From Tenacibaculum todarodis (GTDB lineage: Bacteria > Bacteroidota > Bacteroidia > Flavobacteriales > Flavobacteriaceae), in NCBI RefSeq assembly GCF_001889045.1, contig NZ_CP018155.1, positions 2,420,001-2,484,000 of the forward strand: a stretch of 64,000 nucleotides of DNA, in the 5' to 3' direction. Positions 7,568-16,986 of this stretch are shown piece after piece. The translations under genes were made by a program, and so were the position numbers. The stretch's first letter is position 1, and the number at the start of each line of letters is the position of its first letter. A model generated the notes under the pieces. It had not been told where the DNA came from. It worked only from the letters and a program-made list of their open reading frames with translations, and searched no databases.

Positions 7568-8104
7568 TTACTTTTTTGTAACCAAACCATCAATACTTTC
7601 TGAATTTTTTTCTTGAATATAGGTTTGTAATTCATCTTCTGTTTTTGAAGCTGCCCAATCATTTAATTCATTTCTTTCTCCTTGGTATTCATAAAATGGA
7701 ATTGACATTCCGCAAGAAGATTGTGTAGAATCTATAGTCATTACAAATATTTGGCGTGTTCCAGGAATCTCAGGAAAATTAGCTACTAAATCAGTCCATT
7801 TTTCATCTTTTGGTAAAACTTCAATAGCTGTTCCGTAGAGTCTCAAAATATTTGGAGCACCTTCAAAAGCACACATCATAATTGTCATTTTTCCGTTTTC
7901 TAATAAATGCGCAGAGGTTTCATTTCCGCTTCCAGTAACACTTAACCAAGCCACAGTTTTTTCATCTAAAACTCGAAAAGAATCCATTCCTTTTGGAGAT
8001 AAATTAATACGACCATCTTTTGGTGCAGTTGCGACAAAAAATAGTTTTTGTGCTTCAATAAAAGTTTGTATTCTCTTGGTTATTTTGTTTGTGAATTTTG
8101 CCAT
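7568..8104 (-). CDS. Pyridoxamine 5'-phosphate oxidase-family (FMN-binding split barrel) protein
   Basis: A 178-residue protein with the split-barrel pattern of PNPOx-like proteins: LFFVATAPKDGRINLSPKGM at about 21-40 and the flavin-contacting GSGNETSAHLLENGKMTIMM at about 58-77. The known family binds FMN or F420 or haem and carries out assorted reductions, so the specific reaction cannot be given. CDSTQSSCG-like text near residue 130 (TIDSTQSSCGMSIPFYEYQG) is typical of the subgroup annotated as general stress or unknown oxidases in Bacteroidota. The start codon overlaps the stop of glpK (TAATG), which suggests a bicistronic unit with glycerol kinase. Confidence 0.85.
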   Translation of the reverse strand: MAKFTNKITKRIQTFIEAQKLFFVATAPKDGRINLSPKGMDSFRVLDEKTVAWLSVTGSGNETSAHLLENGKMTIMMCAFEGAPNILRLYGTAIEVLPKDEKWTDLVANFPEIPGTRQIFVMTIDSTQSSCGMSIPFYEYQGERNELNDWAASKTEDELQTYIQEKNSESIDGLVTKK

Positions 8105-9588
8105 TAGTCAATCCAATTTTTAGTTCTTTCAACAGCTTTTTGCCATTTTTTATACAATCGAGTTCTTTTTTCTTCGGAAAAAGTAGGTGTAAAAGTTCTA
8201 TCAATTTTTCGCCTTGTAAGAATATCTTCTTGTTTCCATAAACCTACACAAATTCCTGCTAGATAAGCAGCGCCCATAACCGTAGTTTCAATAATTTCTG
8301 GACGTTCTACTTCAGCATTTAACATATCAGCCTGAAATTGCATTATTAAGTTGTTTACACACGCGCCACCATCAACTTTTAGCGATGTTAATTGTACTTC
8401 GCTATCTTTTTGCATTACATCTAAAATGTCTTTTGTTTGATAGGCTAAAGACTCTAAAGTAGCTTTTATTAAATGATTTTTCCCAGTATCACGTGTTAAT
8501 CCAAAAACAGCTCCACGAGCGTACATGTCCCAATAAGGAGCACCCAAACCTGCAAATGCAGGAACAACTACAACTGGATTTTCACCTTTTACTAAACTTG
8601 CTAATTTTTCACTTTCTTTTGCTGAATTGATTATTTCTAAGCCATCACGCAACCATTGAATTGCAGAACCTGCTACAAAAACACTTCCTTCGAGTGCATA
8701 ATAAACTTTGTCATCAATTCCCCAAGCAATGGTTGTTAGCAATCCGTTTTTAGAATATTCTAACTCTGTTCCAGTATTCATTAACATAAAACAGCCTGTT
8801 CCGTAGGTGTTTTTTGCTTCACCTTTATTAAAACAAGCTTGTCCAAAAAGTGCTGCTTGTTGGTCTCCAGCAATTCCTGCAATCGGAATTTCATTTCCAT
8901 CCAATTCATAACTTCCAAAGTTAAAAGACGAAGGTTTTACTTCGGGTAACATCGATTTTGGAATGTTTAATTCGGTAAGAATTTTTTCATCCCAACATAA
9001 ATTTTTAATGTCGAATAACATGGTTCGTGAAGCATTGCTGTAATCTGTTGCGTGTATTTCTCCGTTGGTTAAATTCCACAGCAACCAAGAATCTACGGTT
9101 CCAAAAAGGAGTTTTCCGTTTTCTGCTTCTTTTTTCGCACCTTCAACATTGTTTAAAATCCAATTAATTTTTGTGGCTGAAAAGTAAGAATCAACTACTA
9201 AACCTGTTGTTTTTTTTATGTGATTTTCGAATCCATTTTTCTTTAATCGTTCGCAAATATCCGCAGTTCGTTTGTCTTGCCAAACAATTGCGTTGTAAAT
9301 TGGTTTTCCTGTATTTTTATTCCAAATTACAGTAGTTTCACGTTGATTTGTAATTCCGATTCCAACAATTTCTGAAGGTAAAATATTAGCAATTGCTATC
9401 GCTTTTTTTAAGGTTGAAAGTTGGCTTTCTAAGATTTCTAATGGATTGTGTTCTACCCAACCAGAATTGGGGAAAATCTGTTCAAATTCTTGCTGTGCCA
9501 TTCCAACAATTTGCCCGTTTTCGTTTACAATTACAGAACGAGAACTTGTAGTTCCTTGATCTAAAGCTACGATGTATTTATTTGTCAT
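8104..9588 (-). CDS. glpK: Glycerol kinase
   Basis: A 494-residue FGGY-family sugar kinase that phosphorylates glycerol with ATP to glycerol 3-phosphate. N-terminal [14 protein letters not shown] (phosphate-binding loop), [14 protein letters not shown], the substrate region [27 protein letters not shown] near residue 240 and [19 protein letters not shown] near 400 all match GlpK. The length is exactly as expected. No glycerol uptake facilitator or glycerol 3-phosphate dehydrogenase is next to it here; the PNPOx-like gene follows with one-base overlap. Confidence 0.96.
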   Translation of the reverse strand: MTNKYIVALDQGTTSSRSVIVNENGQIVGMAQQEFEQIFPNSGWVEHNPLEILESQLSTLKKAIAIANILPSEIVGIGITNQRETTVIWNKNTGKPIYNAIVWQDKRTADICERLKKNGFENHIKKTTGLVVDSYFSATKINWILNNVEGAKKEAENGKLLFGTVDSWLLWNLTNGEIHATDYSNASRTMLFDIKNLCWDEKILTELNIPKSMLPEVKPSSFNFGSYELDGNEIPIAGIAGDQQAALFGQACFNKGEAKNTYGTGCFMLMNTGTELEYSKNGLLTTIAWGIDDKVYYALEGSVFVAGSAIQWLRDGLEIINSAKESEKLASLVKGENPVVVVPAFAGLGAPYWDMYARGAVFGLTRDTGKNHLIKATLESLAYQTKDILDVMQKDSEVQLTSLKVDGGACVNNLIMQFQADMLNAEVERPEIIETTVMGAAYLAGICVGLWKQEDILTRRKIDRTFTPTFSEEKRTRLYKKWQKAVERTKNWID

Positions 9589-9660
9589 TTGCTGATTTAA
9601 ATAAGAACAGCAATTTACAAAATATGAAATTAGAAAAACAACCTAAAAGTATAGACATTA

Positions 9661-11169
9661 ATGTATACCTTTAAATTCTTAAAAAAGTATTTTATGGAAT
9701 ATGGTTTTTTATCAGTTTTGCCACCAATTGTGGCAATTATTTTAGCATTAAGAACTAAGCAAGTTTATATAGCACTATTATTTGGTATTTGGTTTTCTTG
9801 GTTAATTATTGAAGGTTGGAATCCAATTATAGGAACAATGTCTATGATTGAAGGAATGGTAGACGTTTTTCAATCTAAAGGAAACACCAGAACCATAATG
9901 TTTAGTGCATTAGTTGGTGCTTTGTTAATTTTTATTCAATACTCGAAAGGTGTTGAAGGTTTTGTAAATCTCTTACAAAAATGGATGGTGAAGTTTGAAA
10001 ATAAAAAAGCAGGTTATAGTAGAGTTATGGTACAAGTTTTAGCAACAGTAACGGGTTTGTTGTTATTTGTTGAAACAAGCATTAGTTCTTTAACAGTAGG
10101 AACTTTATACAGACCTATTTTTGATAAACTAGGCGTACCGAGGGAAAAACTCGCATATATTGCCGATTCAAGTTCAGCGCCATCATCTATTTTAATTCCA
10201 TTTAATGCTTGGGGCGCATTTATTATGGGATTGTTATTAACGCAAGGAATAGAAAAACCATTTTCGGTATTGATTAGTTCTATTAAATATAATTTTTATC
10301 CGTTGTTGGCAATTGCAATTGTTTTTATTGTCATTTTCTCGAAAAAGGATTTTAAATTAATGGCTAAAGCCGAAAAAAGAACCAAAGAAACTGGTGAATT
10401 GATGAATCCAAATTCTAAACCAATGGTTTCAGATGAAGTAACTTCGTATCCACCGAAAGAAGGTATTAAAGCAAAAGCTTATAATATGATTGTTCCATTA
10501 TTGGTAATGGTTTTTATGATGCCAATAAATTTGATTTATACAGGTTGGAGTGCTGTAGAAAGTTCAACATCAGTTTTAAATCACGTGCAGCAAGCAATCG
10601 GAAATGGCTCTGGGTCATCATCCGTTTTATATGCAGTTATTACTGCACTTTTGGTAGCAATGCTAATGTATTTTATACAAGGAATAATGAAACCGAAAGA
10701 AATGGTGAGTTTAACCTTAAAAGGAATTAGTGAGTTGATGCCTTTAGCTTTGTTAATGTTGTTAGCATTTGCTATTGGAGATGCTTGTAAGACATTAGAA
10801 ACAGGTATTTATGTAGCAGACGTTACTAAAGATTGGTTGTCGCCAGAATTACTGCCTGCGGTAGTTTTTATTATTAGTTCTTTTATTGCATTTTCAACAG
10901 GAACTTCTTGGGGAACTTTTGCTATTATGTTGGCAATTTCTGTGCCTATGGCAAACATTCATGGTTCAGATATTACCATAATTGTTGCTGCAACTTTGGG
11001 TGGCGGAATTTTTGGAGATCATTGTTCTCCTATTTCGGATACGTCTATTATTGCATCCATGGCTTCGGCAAGTGATCATATAGATCATGTAAAGACACAA
11101 TTGCCTTATGCGTTAATTGGTGGCGTAATTACTGTTATTATGTATTTAATTATTGGTTTTTTTGGGTAA
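9661..11169 (+). CDS. NhaC-family Na+/H+ antiporter (or related transporter)
   Basis: A 502-residue polytopic inner-membrane protein with about 11-12 hydrophobic segments. Conserved features of the NhaC/YheL-type family include SVLPPIVAIILALRTKQVY at the N-terminus, ADSSSAPSSILIPFNAWGAF around residue 170, and FSTGTSWGTFAIMLAISVPM and GGGIFGDHCSPISDTSIIAS near the C-terminal third. Family members exchange Na+ for H+; some exchange malate/lactate, so specificity is uncertain. The first ATG gives 11 extra residues (MYTFKFLKKYF); the second ATG at 9694 (MEYGFLSVLPP) may be the true start. A small membrane-protein gene follows 15 bases later. Confidence 0.88.
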   Translation: MYTFKFLKKYFMEYGFLSVLPPIVAIILALRTKQVYIALLFGIWFSWLIIEGWNPIIGTMSMIEGMVDVFQSKGNTRTIMFSALVGALLIFIQYSKGVEGFVNLLQKWMVKFENKKAGYSRVMVQVLATVTGLLLFVETSISSLTVGTLYRPIFDKLGVPREKLAYIADSSSAPSSILIPFNAWGAFIMGLLLTQGIEKPFSVLISSIKYNFYPLLAIAIVFIVIFSKKDFKLMAKAEKRTKETGELMNPNSKPMVSDEVTSYPPKEGIKAKAYNMIVPLLVMVFMMPINLIYTGWSAVESSTSVLNHVQQAIGNGSGSSSVLYAVITALLVAMLMYFIQGIMKPKEMVSLTLKGISELMPLALLMLLAFAIGDACKTLETGIYVADVTKDWLSPELLPAVVFIISSFIAFSTGTSWGTFAIMLAISVPMANIHGSDITIIVAATLGGGIFGDHCSPISDTSIIASMASASDHIDHVKTQLPYALIGGVITVIMYLIIGFFG

Positions 11170-11184
11170 ATAAAAAAGAGTTAA

Positions 11185-11376
11185 ATGATTGAATTTGGAA
11201 TATTAATATTTGGTATTATACTTTATCTATTAGGTAGAAAATCTTATTATAAATTCGAAAGAGATAGAAAAGATAAAAACAATAATTCAGGCGTATTTCT
11301 TCAATTAAACACTATTTTACTTTATAGTGGTTTTATTTTAATGTTTTTTTCGATTTTAGCATTGTTTTTTCTATAG
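11185..11376 (+). CDS. Small two-helix membrane protein
   Basis: A 63-residue protein with two hydrophobic helices (EFGILIFGIILYLLG at 3-17 and LLYSGFILMFFSILALFFL at about 45-63) joined by a basic, hydrophilic loop (KFERDRKDKNNNS). It starts 15 bases after the antiporter stop and is probably cotranscribed. No family is recognised. It could be an accessory subunit of the antiporter, which is inference from position only. Confidence 0.6.
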   Translation: MIEFGILIFGIILYLLGRKSYYKFERDRKDKNNNSGVFLQLNTILLYSGFILMFFSILALFFL

Positions 11377-11386
11377 AAAAATAAAC

Positions 11387-11782
11387 TTATTTCGCTAAAA
11401 TTCCACGTTTTTTAATTACAGAAATCATACGTAAAGCACCTTCTTTAATAGTGTCTTTTTCGAATAAAAAAGTTTTGTCGTATAAAGTATTTCCTTCAAA
11501 AAAAGTAACCTGAAAACGATTGTGTAGTTTGAATAGTTCGGGTTGAATAAATTCAATTTTTGCAAAAGAATTAGCTGGAAGAATATCTAATTTCTTACGC
11601 ATTAAAGACGTTGTTTTTGTTTCAGAAAAACCCTGTGTAACAATTACAACCATTTCTAAATCAATATTTTTTTTATTGATAATGTAAACGTTCCAATCAT
11701 CTGTTTTATAAATATCATTGTATTCATAAACAACTGCAACTTCTACGTCGGTAACTTCTGGTATTTGGATGTCTTTTTTCAT
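11387..11782 (-). CDS. Conserved protein of unknown function (131 residues)
   Basis: A soluble 131-residue protein starting MKKDIQIPEVTDVEVAVVYE, with alternating beta-strand character (WNVYIINKKNIDLEMVVIV, RFQVTFFEGNTLYDKTF) and a basic C-terminus ending KKRGILAK. Homologous short Bacteroidota proteins are often mislabelled as phenylalanyl-tRNA synthetase alpha subunit; this sequence has none of the class II synthetase motifs and the real pheS is at 18792-19811. Convergent with the small membrane-protein gene on one side and 17 bases downstream of the TetR gene, so it may belong to the efflux operon transcript. Function unknown. Confidence 0.75.
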   Translation of the reverse strand: MKKDIQIPEVTDVEVAVVYEYNDIYKTDDWNVYIINKKNIDLEMVVIVTQGFSETKTTSLMRKKLDILPANSFAKIEFIQPELFKLHNRFQVTFFEGNTLYDKTFLFEKDTIKEGALRMISVIKKRGILAK

Positions 11783-11799
11783 GGTGTAAAAATAGTAAA

Positions 11800-12390
11800 C
11801 TATTCAAAATAAGAGTTAGAATAATTAGGAGTAATTATTCCTTTTAAATTATAGGTAACTAAATGTTTAAAGAGTTCGTTTTTTGAATAGAATTCAAACA
11901 AATTATTTTCTTTAAATACAAGTTTGTCAATTCTTAAGAAGTAAATTTTTACAATTAATTCTATATTAACATCTTCTTTAATATCACCTGATTCTTGTGC
12001 CTGTTTGAGTAATTTATAGGATTTTTTAGATAATTCTTCAATAAATTCTTCAAATAAAGTATGTGCTTTTGGGTAATATTTTTTTAAACCAAAAATGAAA
12101 GAGGGTTTAAAGTATTTTAAATACTCAAACCCTTTTTCATAAATCAACACTACACATAATATAGGGTCGTTACTGTTTTCTGTAACAACGCTATTTATAT
12201 CTTCTCTATATTCATTTAATAAACTCTCTAAACTTGAAGTAACTAGTTCTTCTTTATTATTAAAAAAAGTATAAATTGTTTTTTTAGAAATACCAAGCGT
12301 ATTTGCAATTTCATCTAACGTTACTTGCTTGCTTCCGCATTGGGTAAATTTAGTGATAGAAAACTTTAACAAATCTACTTTAGTAATCAT
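11800..12390 (-). CDS. TetR/AcrR-family transcriptional regulator
   Basis: A 196-residue regulator with the TetR helix-turn-helix at residues about 5-50: QVTLDEIANTLGISKKTIYT followed by FFNNKEELVTSSL. The C-terminal ligand-binding domain is helical and diverged, as usual. It is the last gene of the leftward RND efflux operon (11 bases after the outer-membrane factor gene), an unusual place for the local repressor, because a GbsR/MarR-type gene is first in the same operon. It probably senses a substrate of the pump and represses the operon, which is inference. Confidence 0.9.
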   Translation of the reverse strand: MITKVDLLKFSITKFTQCGSKQVTLDEIANTLGISKKTIYTFFNNKEELVTSSLESLLNEYREDINSVVTENSNDPILCVVLIYEKGFEYLKYFKPSFIFGLKKYYPKAHTLFEEFIEELSKKSYKLLKQAQESGDIKEDVNIELIVKIYFLRIDKLVFKENNLFEFYSKNELFKHLVTYNLKGIITPNYSNSYFE

Positions 12391-12400
12391 AATAATTTAT

Positions 12401-13822
12401 TTATTTCCAACCTCCACCAAGAGCTTCGTATAAATCTACAATTGAAATTAATTGTTGTAGTTTACTGTCTATAATATTAAGTTCTGCACTTAATGCACTT
12501 TGTCTTGCTGTTAATAGGTCTAAATAATTTGCATATCCATTTTTAAGTAAAATTTCTGAATTGCTTTCTGCTTTACGTAGCGCTTCAACTTCATTTTTTC
12601 TAAATTCAAATTTTCTAACTTCAGACTCGTAAGAGAATAAAGCATTTGAAACTTCACTACCAGCAATTAATAAAGTCTTTTTAAATTGAAGTAAAGATTG
12701 CTCTTGTTGTGAAAGAGCTACTTCTCTTTGTGTCTTTAGCTTTCTCTTATTAAAAATTGGTTGTGTTAACCCCCCAATAATGTTTGTAAATAAAGAATTT
12801 GAGTTAAAAAGGTCATCTATTTCCAAACTTTGAAAACCACCAGCTGCTGTAAGTGTTAATGATGGATATAAGTTACTTTTTGCTACGTTACTTAACTCAA
12901 AAGATTGAATTAATCCAAATTCTGCCGCCATTACATCTGGTCTATTACTTAGCAATTTAGAAGGTACACCAAGAACAATTTCTTGTTCTATTTTCTGAAG
13001 ATCTAAAGTACCTCTCTTAAAATTTTGAGGTGTTTTTCCCAATAGAATACTTAACGTGTTTTCAGTTTTAAAAATAGCACTTTCTATATCTACTTGTAAA
13101 GTTTTTGCACTATTGTATTGTGCAATATTTTGATCTACAGCAACCTGAGTTACTTGACCAGCATCTTTTAATGCCTTTATAGTTGTAACACCACTTTCTC
13201 TTGTTGCTATGGTTTGCTTTGTTATTTTTAATTGCGCATCTAAAGCTAAAAGATTGTAATAAGTGTTTGCAATACTAGAGATCAATTGTGTTTTTACTAA
13301 TTGATGACCAGCAACACTTTGCAAATAAGCTGCTTGCGAAGCTCTTTTATTGCTTCTTATTTTTCCCCAAATATCTGCTTCCCAAGATAGATTTGCAGTT
13401 AAATCAAACTGATCTGTAGATCTATCTGTTAAAAAAGCTCCAAATTGAGTGTTTTTAGATTGCACTTGATGTGTCCAGTTTGTTCCTACATTTACAGAAG
13501 GTAAATAACCTGCTTTACCTTGCTTAGCATATGCTTCTGCAGATATTATTTGTTGTAAAGCAATACGAACGTCCATATTGTTTTGTAAACCTTCTGCAAT
13601 ATATTGTTGAAGGTATTGGTCTGAAAACAATTTTTTCCAAGATACATCTGCAATAGACACGCTATCTTTAGATAAATTTTCTGTTCTGTACAGCGCTTCA
13701 GTTTCAGTATTTAATTCTGGTCTTACGTAATCTTTTGCTACAAAACAGCTTTGTAGTATAAAGGACATTGTAATTAAAACAAGTCCTTTTTGAAGATTAT
13801 TTTTCTTTATAATTGATTTCAT
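12401..13822 (-). CDS. TolC/NodT-family outer-membrane efflux lipoprotein
   Basis: A 473-residue outer-membrane channel of a tripartite RND pump. The lipoprotein signal (GLVLITMSFILQSC, Cys26) precedes two repeated outer-membrane-efflux domains: VSIADVSWKKLFSDQYLQQY and MDVRIALQQI in the first half, and SNRPDVMAAEFGLIQSFEL and FNKRKLKTQREVALSQQEQS in the second, with LLTARQSALSAELNIIDSKL near the end. These are characteristic of NodT-type factors. Only 4 bases separate it from the RND gene upstream. Together with the adaptor and permease it would export drugs or other amphiphiles across both membranes. Confidence 0.93.
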   Translation of the reverse strand: MKSIIKKNNLQKGLVLITMSFILQSCFVAKDYVRPELNTETEALYRTENLSKDSVSIADVSWKKLFSDQYLQQYIAEGLQNNMDVRIALQQIISAEAYAKQGKAGYLPSVNVGTNWTHQVQSKNTQFGAFLTDRSTDQFDLTANLSWEADIWGKIRSNKRASQAAYLQSVAGHQLVKTQLISSIANTYYNLLALDAQLKITKQTIATRESGVTTIKALKDAGQVTQVAVDQNIAQYNSAKTLQVDIESAIFKTENTLSILLGKTPQNFKRGTLDLQKIEQEIVLGVPSKLLSNRPDVMAAEFGLIQSFELSNVAKSNLYPSLTLTAAGGFQSLEIDDLFNSNSLFTNIIGGLTQPIFNKRKLKTQREVALSQQEQSLLQFKKTLLIAGSEVSNALFSYESEVRKFEFRKNEVEALRKAESNSEILLKNGYANYLDLLTARQSALSAELNIIDSKLQQLISIVDLYEALGGGWK

Positions 13823-13826
13823 CTTT

Positions 13827-16800
13827 TTATTCTTCTATTGTTTGTACTGCTGGTTTTCCAGAAATTTTTTCTTGTAACCATTGAAATAATATAAATAAGA
13901 TAGGAATTACAAAAACTCCTAAAATAGTACCAATAAGCATTCCTCCAGCTGCTCCAGAACCAATTGAGTTGTTTCCTTCAGAACCAACACCTTTTGCTAA
14001 TGCTAATGGCATTAATCCTAAAATAAAGGCAAAAGAGGTCATTAAAATTGGACGTAAACGTGACTTTGCTCCAAGGATTGCAGCATCAACAATACTTTCA
14101 CCATTTTTTCGCCTAGCTAGCGCAAATTCTACAATAAGAATGGCATTTTTGGCGAGTAATCCAATAAGCATAATCAATGCAATTTGGAAATAAATGTTAT
14201 TTTCTAGCCCTAAAAACTTAGTACTTATATACGCTCCAAATACACCAAATGGTAATGATAATACAACTGCAAATGGTAATAAATAACTCTCATATTGTGC
14301 ACTTAATAAGAAATACACAAATAAGATACTTAAAGCAAAAATAAATGCTGTTTGGTTACCTGCATTAACTTCCTCACGGGTTAAACCAGAATAAGCAACG
14401 GTATAATTACTTGGTAATTTTGCAACCTCCTCTTCAATAACTCTAATTGCATCACCTGTACTATAACCGTCATTAGTAGCACCGGAAATCATAGTAGAAT
14501 TAAACAAGTTAAAACGCGTTACCGATTGTGGTCCATAAACTCGTTTTAGAGTTACAAACTGTGTAATTGGTGTCATTTCTCCAGATTCAGTTCTTACATA
14601 CATGCTATTTAACGCATTTTCATCTGCTCTGTCTTCTGGTAACGCTTGAATATACACTCTAAATTGTTTTCCAAATCTAGAGAAATCAGAAGCATAAATT
14701 CCTCCAATATATCCTTGCAATGTTGAAAATATACTAGTTACAGAAACTCCTTTTTCTTTTGCTAAAGGCACATTAACTTCCATTTCGTATTGAGGATAGT
14801 TTGTGTTGAATGCAGATGTTGCATATTTAATTTCTGGATGACTCATTAATGCCATAGAAAAATCTTTATTAGCTTTATCTAAATCAGCAAACTCGCCACC
14901 AAACTTATCTAGTAAGTTAATTTCGAAACCAGAAGAATTACCAAAACCACGAATACTTGGTGGAGAAAAGAAGATGATGTTTGCATCTGGAATTCCTGCT
15001 GCTACACCAAATAATTTTCCTGTAATTGCTTGTGCTGAAAGTGATGGATCCGTTCTATCTGCCCAATCTTCAAGTTTTATAATACCAAAACCAAAGTTAC
15101 TACCAGCTCCACTAATTAAACTTCTACCTTTAATAAAGTTAACTGCTACAATACCATCTATACCTTCTATTTGATCGTATAATTTTCTAGACACAGCATC
15201 TGTTCTATCTAAAGATGCTCCTGGAGGTAATTCTATATTTGCAAAAATAATTCCTCTATCTTCATTAGGTACAAATCCTGTTGGTGTTGTAGATGAAGCC
15301 CAAAATATTCCAACAACAGCTATAATTAATAATAAAACAGATACAAATTTTCTTTTGTATAAAAACTGAAGCGATCTACCGTAACGTTCTACTGTAGCAT
15401 TAAATCCACGATTGAATAAAGTGTAAAAACGTTTTAATGGCCCTTTTCCTTTTAACTCCTCATCCTCTTTATGCGTTTTTAATAATAAAGCACATAATGC
15501 CGGACTTAATGTTAAAGCATTTACTGCCGAAATAAGAATTGCAATAATTAGAGTAACTCCAAATTGCTCATAAAAAACACCTGTTGGACCTGTTACAAAA
15601 GTTACTGGAATAAATACTGCTGCCATTACCAAAGTAATTGAGATTATGGCTCCAGAAATTTCGTTCATTGCAGTAAGTGTCGCTTTTTTAGGATTCTTTT
15701 CTCCTTCATCCATCTTAGCATGTACGGCTTCTACAACTACAATGGCATCATCAACCACAATACCAATTGCTAATACTAAAGCGAAAAGCGTTAATAAGTT
15801 AATTGAATATCCAAAAACATTCAAGAAAAAGAAGGTACCAATAATTGAAACTGGAACTGCAATTGCAGGAATTAATGTAGATCTCAAATCTTGTAAGAAG
15901 ATAAAAACCACTAAGAAAACCAATAAAAAAGCTTCTAATAAAGTGGTAATTACTTTATCAATTGAAGCGTTTAAGAATAAACTTGTATCATAAGGAACAA
16001 AAACATCTAATCCTTCAGGTAAATCTGCCTTTACTTGTTCTAAAGTTACTTTTATGTTCTCTATAATTTCTTGTGCATTAGATCCTTTGGTTTGAAAAAT
16101 TCCCATAAAAACTGCAGGATTTCCTTTACTCATTGCATTTGATGCGTAAGATTGTGCATCTAACTCAATAGTTGCCACATCTTTTAAACGTAAAAATTCT
16201 CCGTTTCCTAAGGCTTTAATTACAATATCGCTGTATTGTGCTTCGTCTTTAAAACGACCACTATAGGTTAATGTATATGAAAAAGATTCTCCGTTATTCT
16301 GACCTAAAGATCCTGCTGCTGCTTCTAAATTTTGTTCTGCAATAGCTGCAGAAATATCAGAAGGAATTAAGTTATAAGACGCTAATTTTTCTGGATTTAA
16401 CCAAATACGCATCGCATAATCTTGCTGAGAAAATACGCTTACATCACCAACACCACTAATACGTTGCATTGCTGGTATAACGTTAATTTTTAAGTAATTT
16501 TGAATAAAAGTAGCGTCGTAATTATCGCTTTCAGAATACATCGAAATAAACATTAACGCACTCGTTTCTTGCTTTTGAGTTGTAATACCTGTTTGAATAA
16601 CTTCTTGTGGTAATAAAGGTGTTGCTCTAGATACACGGTTTTGTACGTTTACTGCAGCAATATCTGCATCAATTTCTTGATCAAAATATACTGTAATTTC
16701 TGCGGTACCGTTGTTAGAAGCTGTAGAGGTAATGTATGTCATACCTTCTACACCATTAATTTGCTCTTCGATTGGTACAATTACACTTTCTAATACAGTT

Positions 16801-16964
16801 TCTGCATTTGCTCCTGTATAATTTGCTATCACCTTTATTGTTGGTGGTGCAATATCAGGGTATTCTTCTATAGGTAAGCTAGTTATACTAATAACTCCTA
16901 GTAAAACTATGATAATAGATATCACTGTCGAAAGAACTGGTCTTTCAATAAATGTTTTTAACAT
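13827..16964 (-). CDS. RND multidrug efflux permease (HAE1/AcrB type)
   Basis: A 1045-residue inner-membrane proton-driven transporter. The N-terminus (TFIERPVLSTVISIIIVLLG, then PIEEYPDIAPPTI) and the TM4 double aspartate (LAIGIVVDDAIVVVEAVHA) that carries protons are both intact. The twin periplasmic porter loops are of normal size, the internal repeat restarts at RFYTLFNRGF near residue 515, and the C-terminal RLRPILMTSFAFILGLMPLA is diagnostic for HAE1-family pumps. It lies between the adaptor (22 bases upstream) and the outer-membrane factor (4 bases downstream). Drug specificity cannot be read from the sequence. Confidence 0.95.
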   Translation of the reverse strand: MLKTFIERPVLSTVISIIIVLLGVISITSLPIEEYPDIAPPTIKVIANYTGANAETVLESVIVPIEEQINGVEGMTYITSTASNNGTAEITVYFDQEIDADIAAVNVQNRVSRATPLLPQEVIQTGITTQKQETSALMFISMYSESDNYDATFIQNYLKINVIPAMQRISGVGDVSVFSQQDYAMRIWLNPEKLASYNLIPSDISAAIAEQNLEAAAGSLGQNNGESFSYTLTYSGRFKDEAQYSDIVIKALGNGEFLRLKDVATIELDAQSYASNAMSKGNPAVFMGIFQTKGSNAQEIIENIKVTLEQVKADLPEGLDVFVPYDTSLFLNASIDKVITTLLEAFLLVFLVVFIFLQDLRSTLIPAIAVPVSIIGTFFFLNVFGYSINLLTLFALVLAIGIVVDDAIVVVEAVHAKMDEGEKNPKKATLTAMNEISGAIISITLVMAAVFIPVTFVTGPTGVFYEQFGVTLIIAILISAVNALTLSPALCALLLKTHKEDEELKGKGPLKRFYTLFNRGFNATVERYGRSLQFLYKRKFVSVLLLIIAVVGIFWASSTTPTGFVPNEDRGIIFANIELPPGASLDRTDAVSRKLYDQIEGIDGIVAVNFIKGRSLISGAGSNFGFGIIKLEDWADRTDPSLSAQAITGKLFGVAAGIPDANIIFFSPPSIRGFGNSSGFEINLLDKFGGEFADLDKANKDFSMALMSHPEIKYATSAFNTNYPQYEMEVNVPLAKEKGVSVTSIFSTLQGYIGGIYASDFSRFGKQFRVYIQALPEDRADENALNSMYVRTESGEMTPITQFVTLKRVYGPQSVTRFNLFNSTMISGATNDGYSTGDAIRVIEEEVAKLPSNYTVAYSGLTREEVNAGNQTAFIFALSILFVYFLLSAQYESYLLPFAVVLSLPFGVFGAYISTKFLGLENNIYFQIALIMLIGLLAKNAILIVEFALARRKNGESIVDAAILGAKSRLRPILMTSFAFILGLMPLALAKGVGSEGNNSIGSGAAGGMLIGTILGVFVIPILFILFQWLQEKISGKPAVQTIEE

Positions 16965-16986
16965 GACTAATATGTTTGGTTGTTAT

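Noticed and set aside
7405..7662. Leftward open frame of 85 codons across the XRE gene and the PNPOx-like 3' end
   Set aside because: It is antisense to the HTH gene and out of frame with the PNPOx-like gene; the sequence has no protein-like pattern.
11387..11782. Phenylalanyl-tRNA synthetase alpha subunit, a label often given to such short proteins
   Set aside because: It has none of the class II synthetase motifs; the genuine pheS is at 18792-19811.
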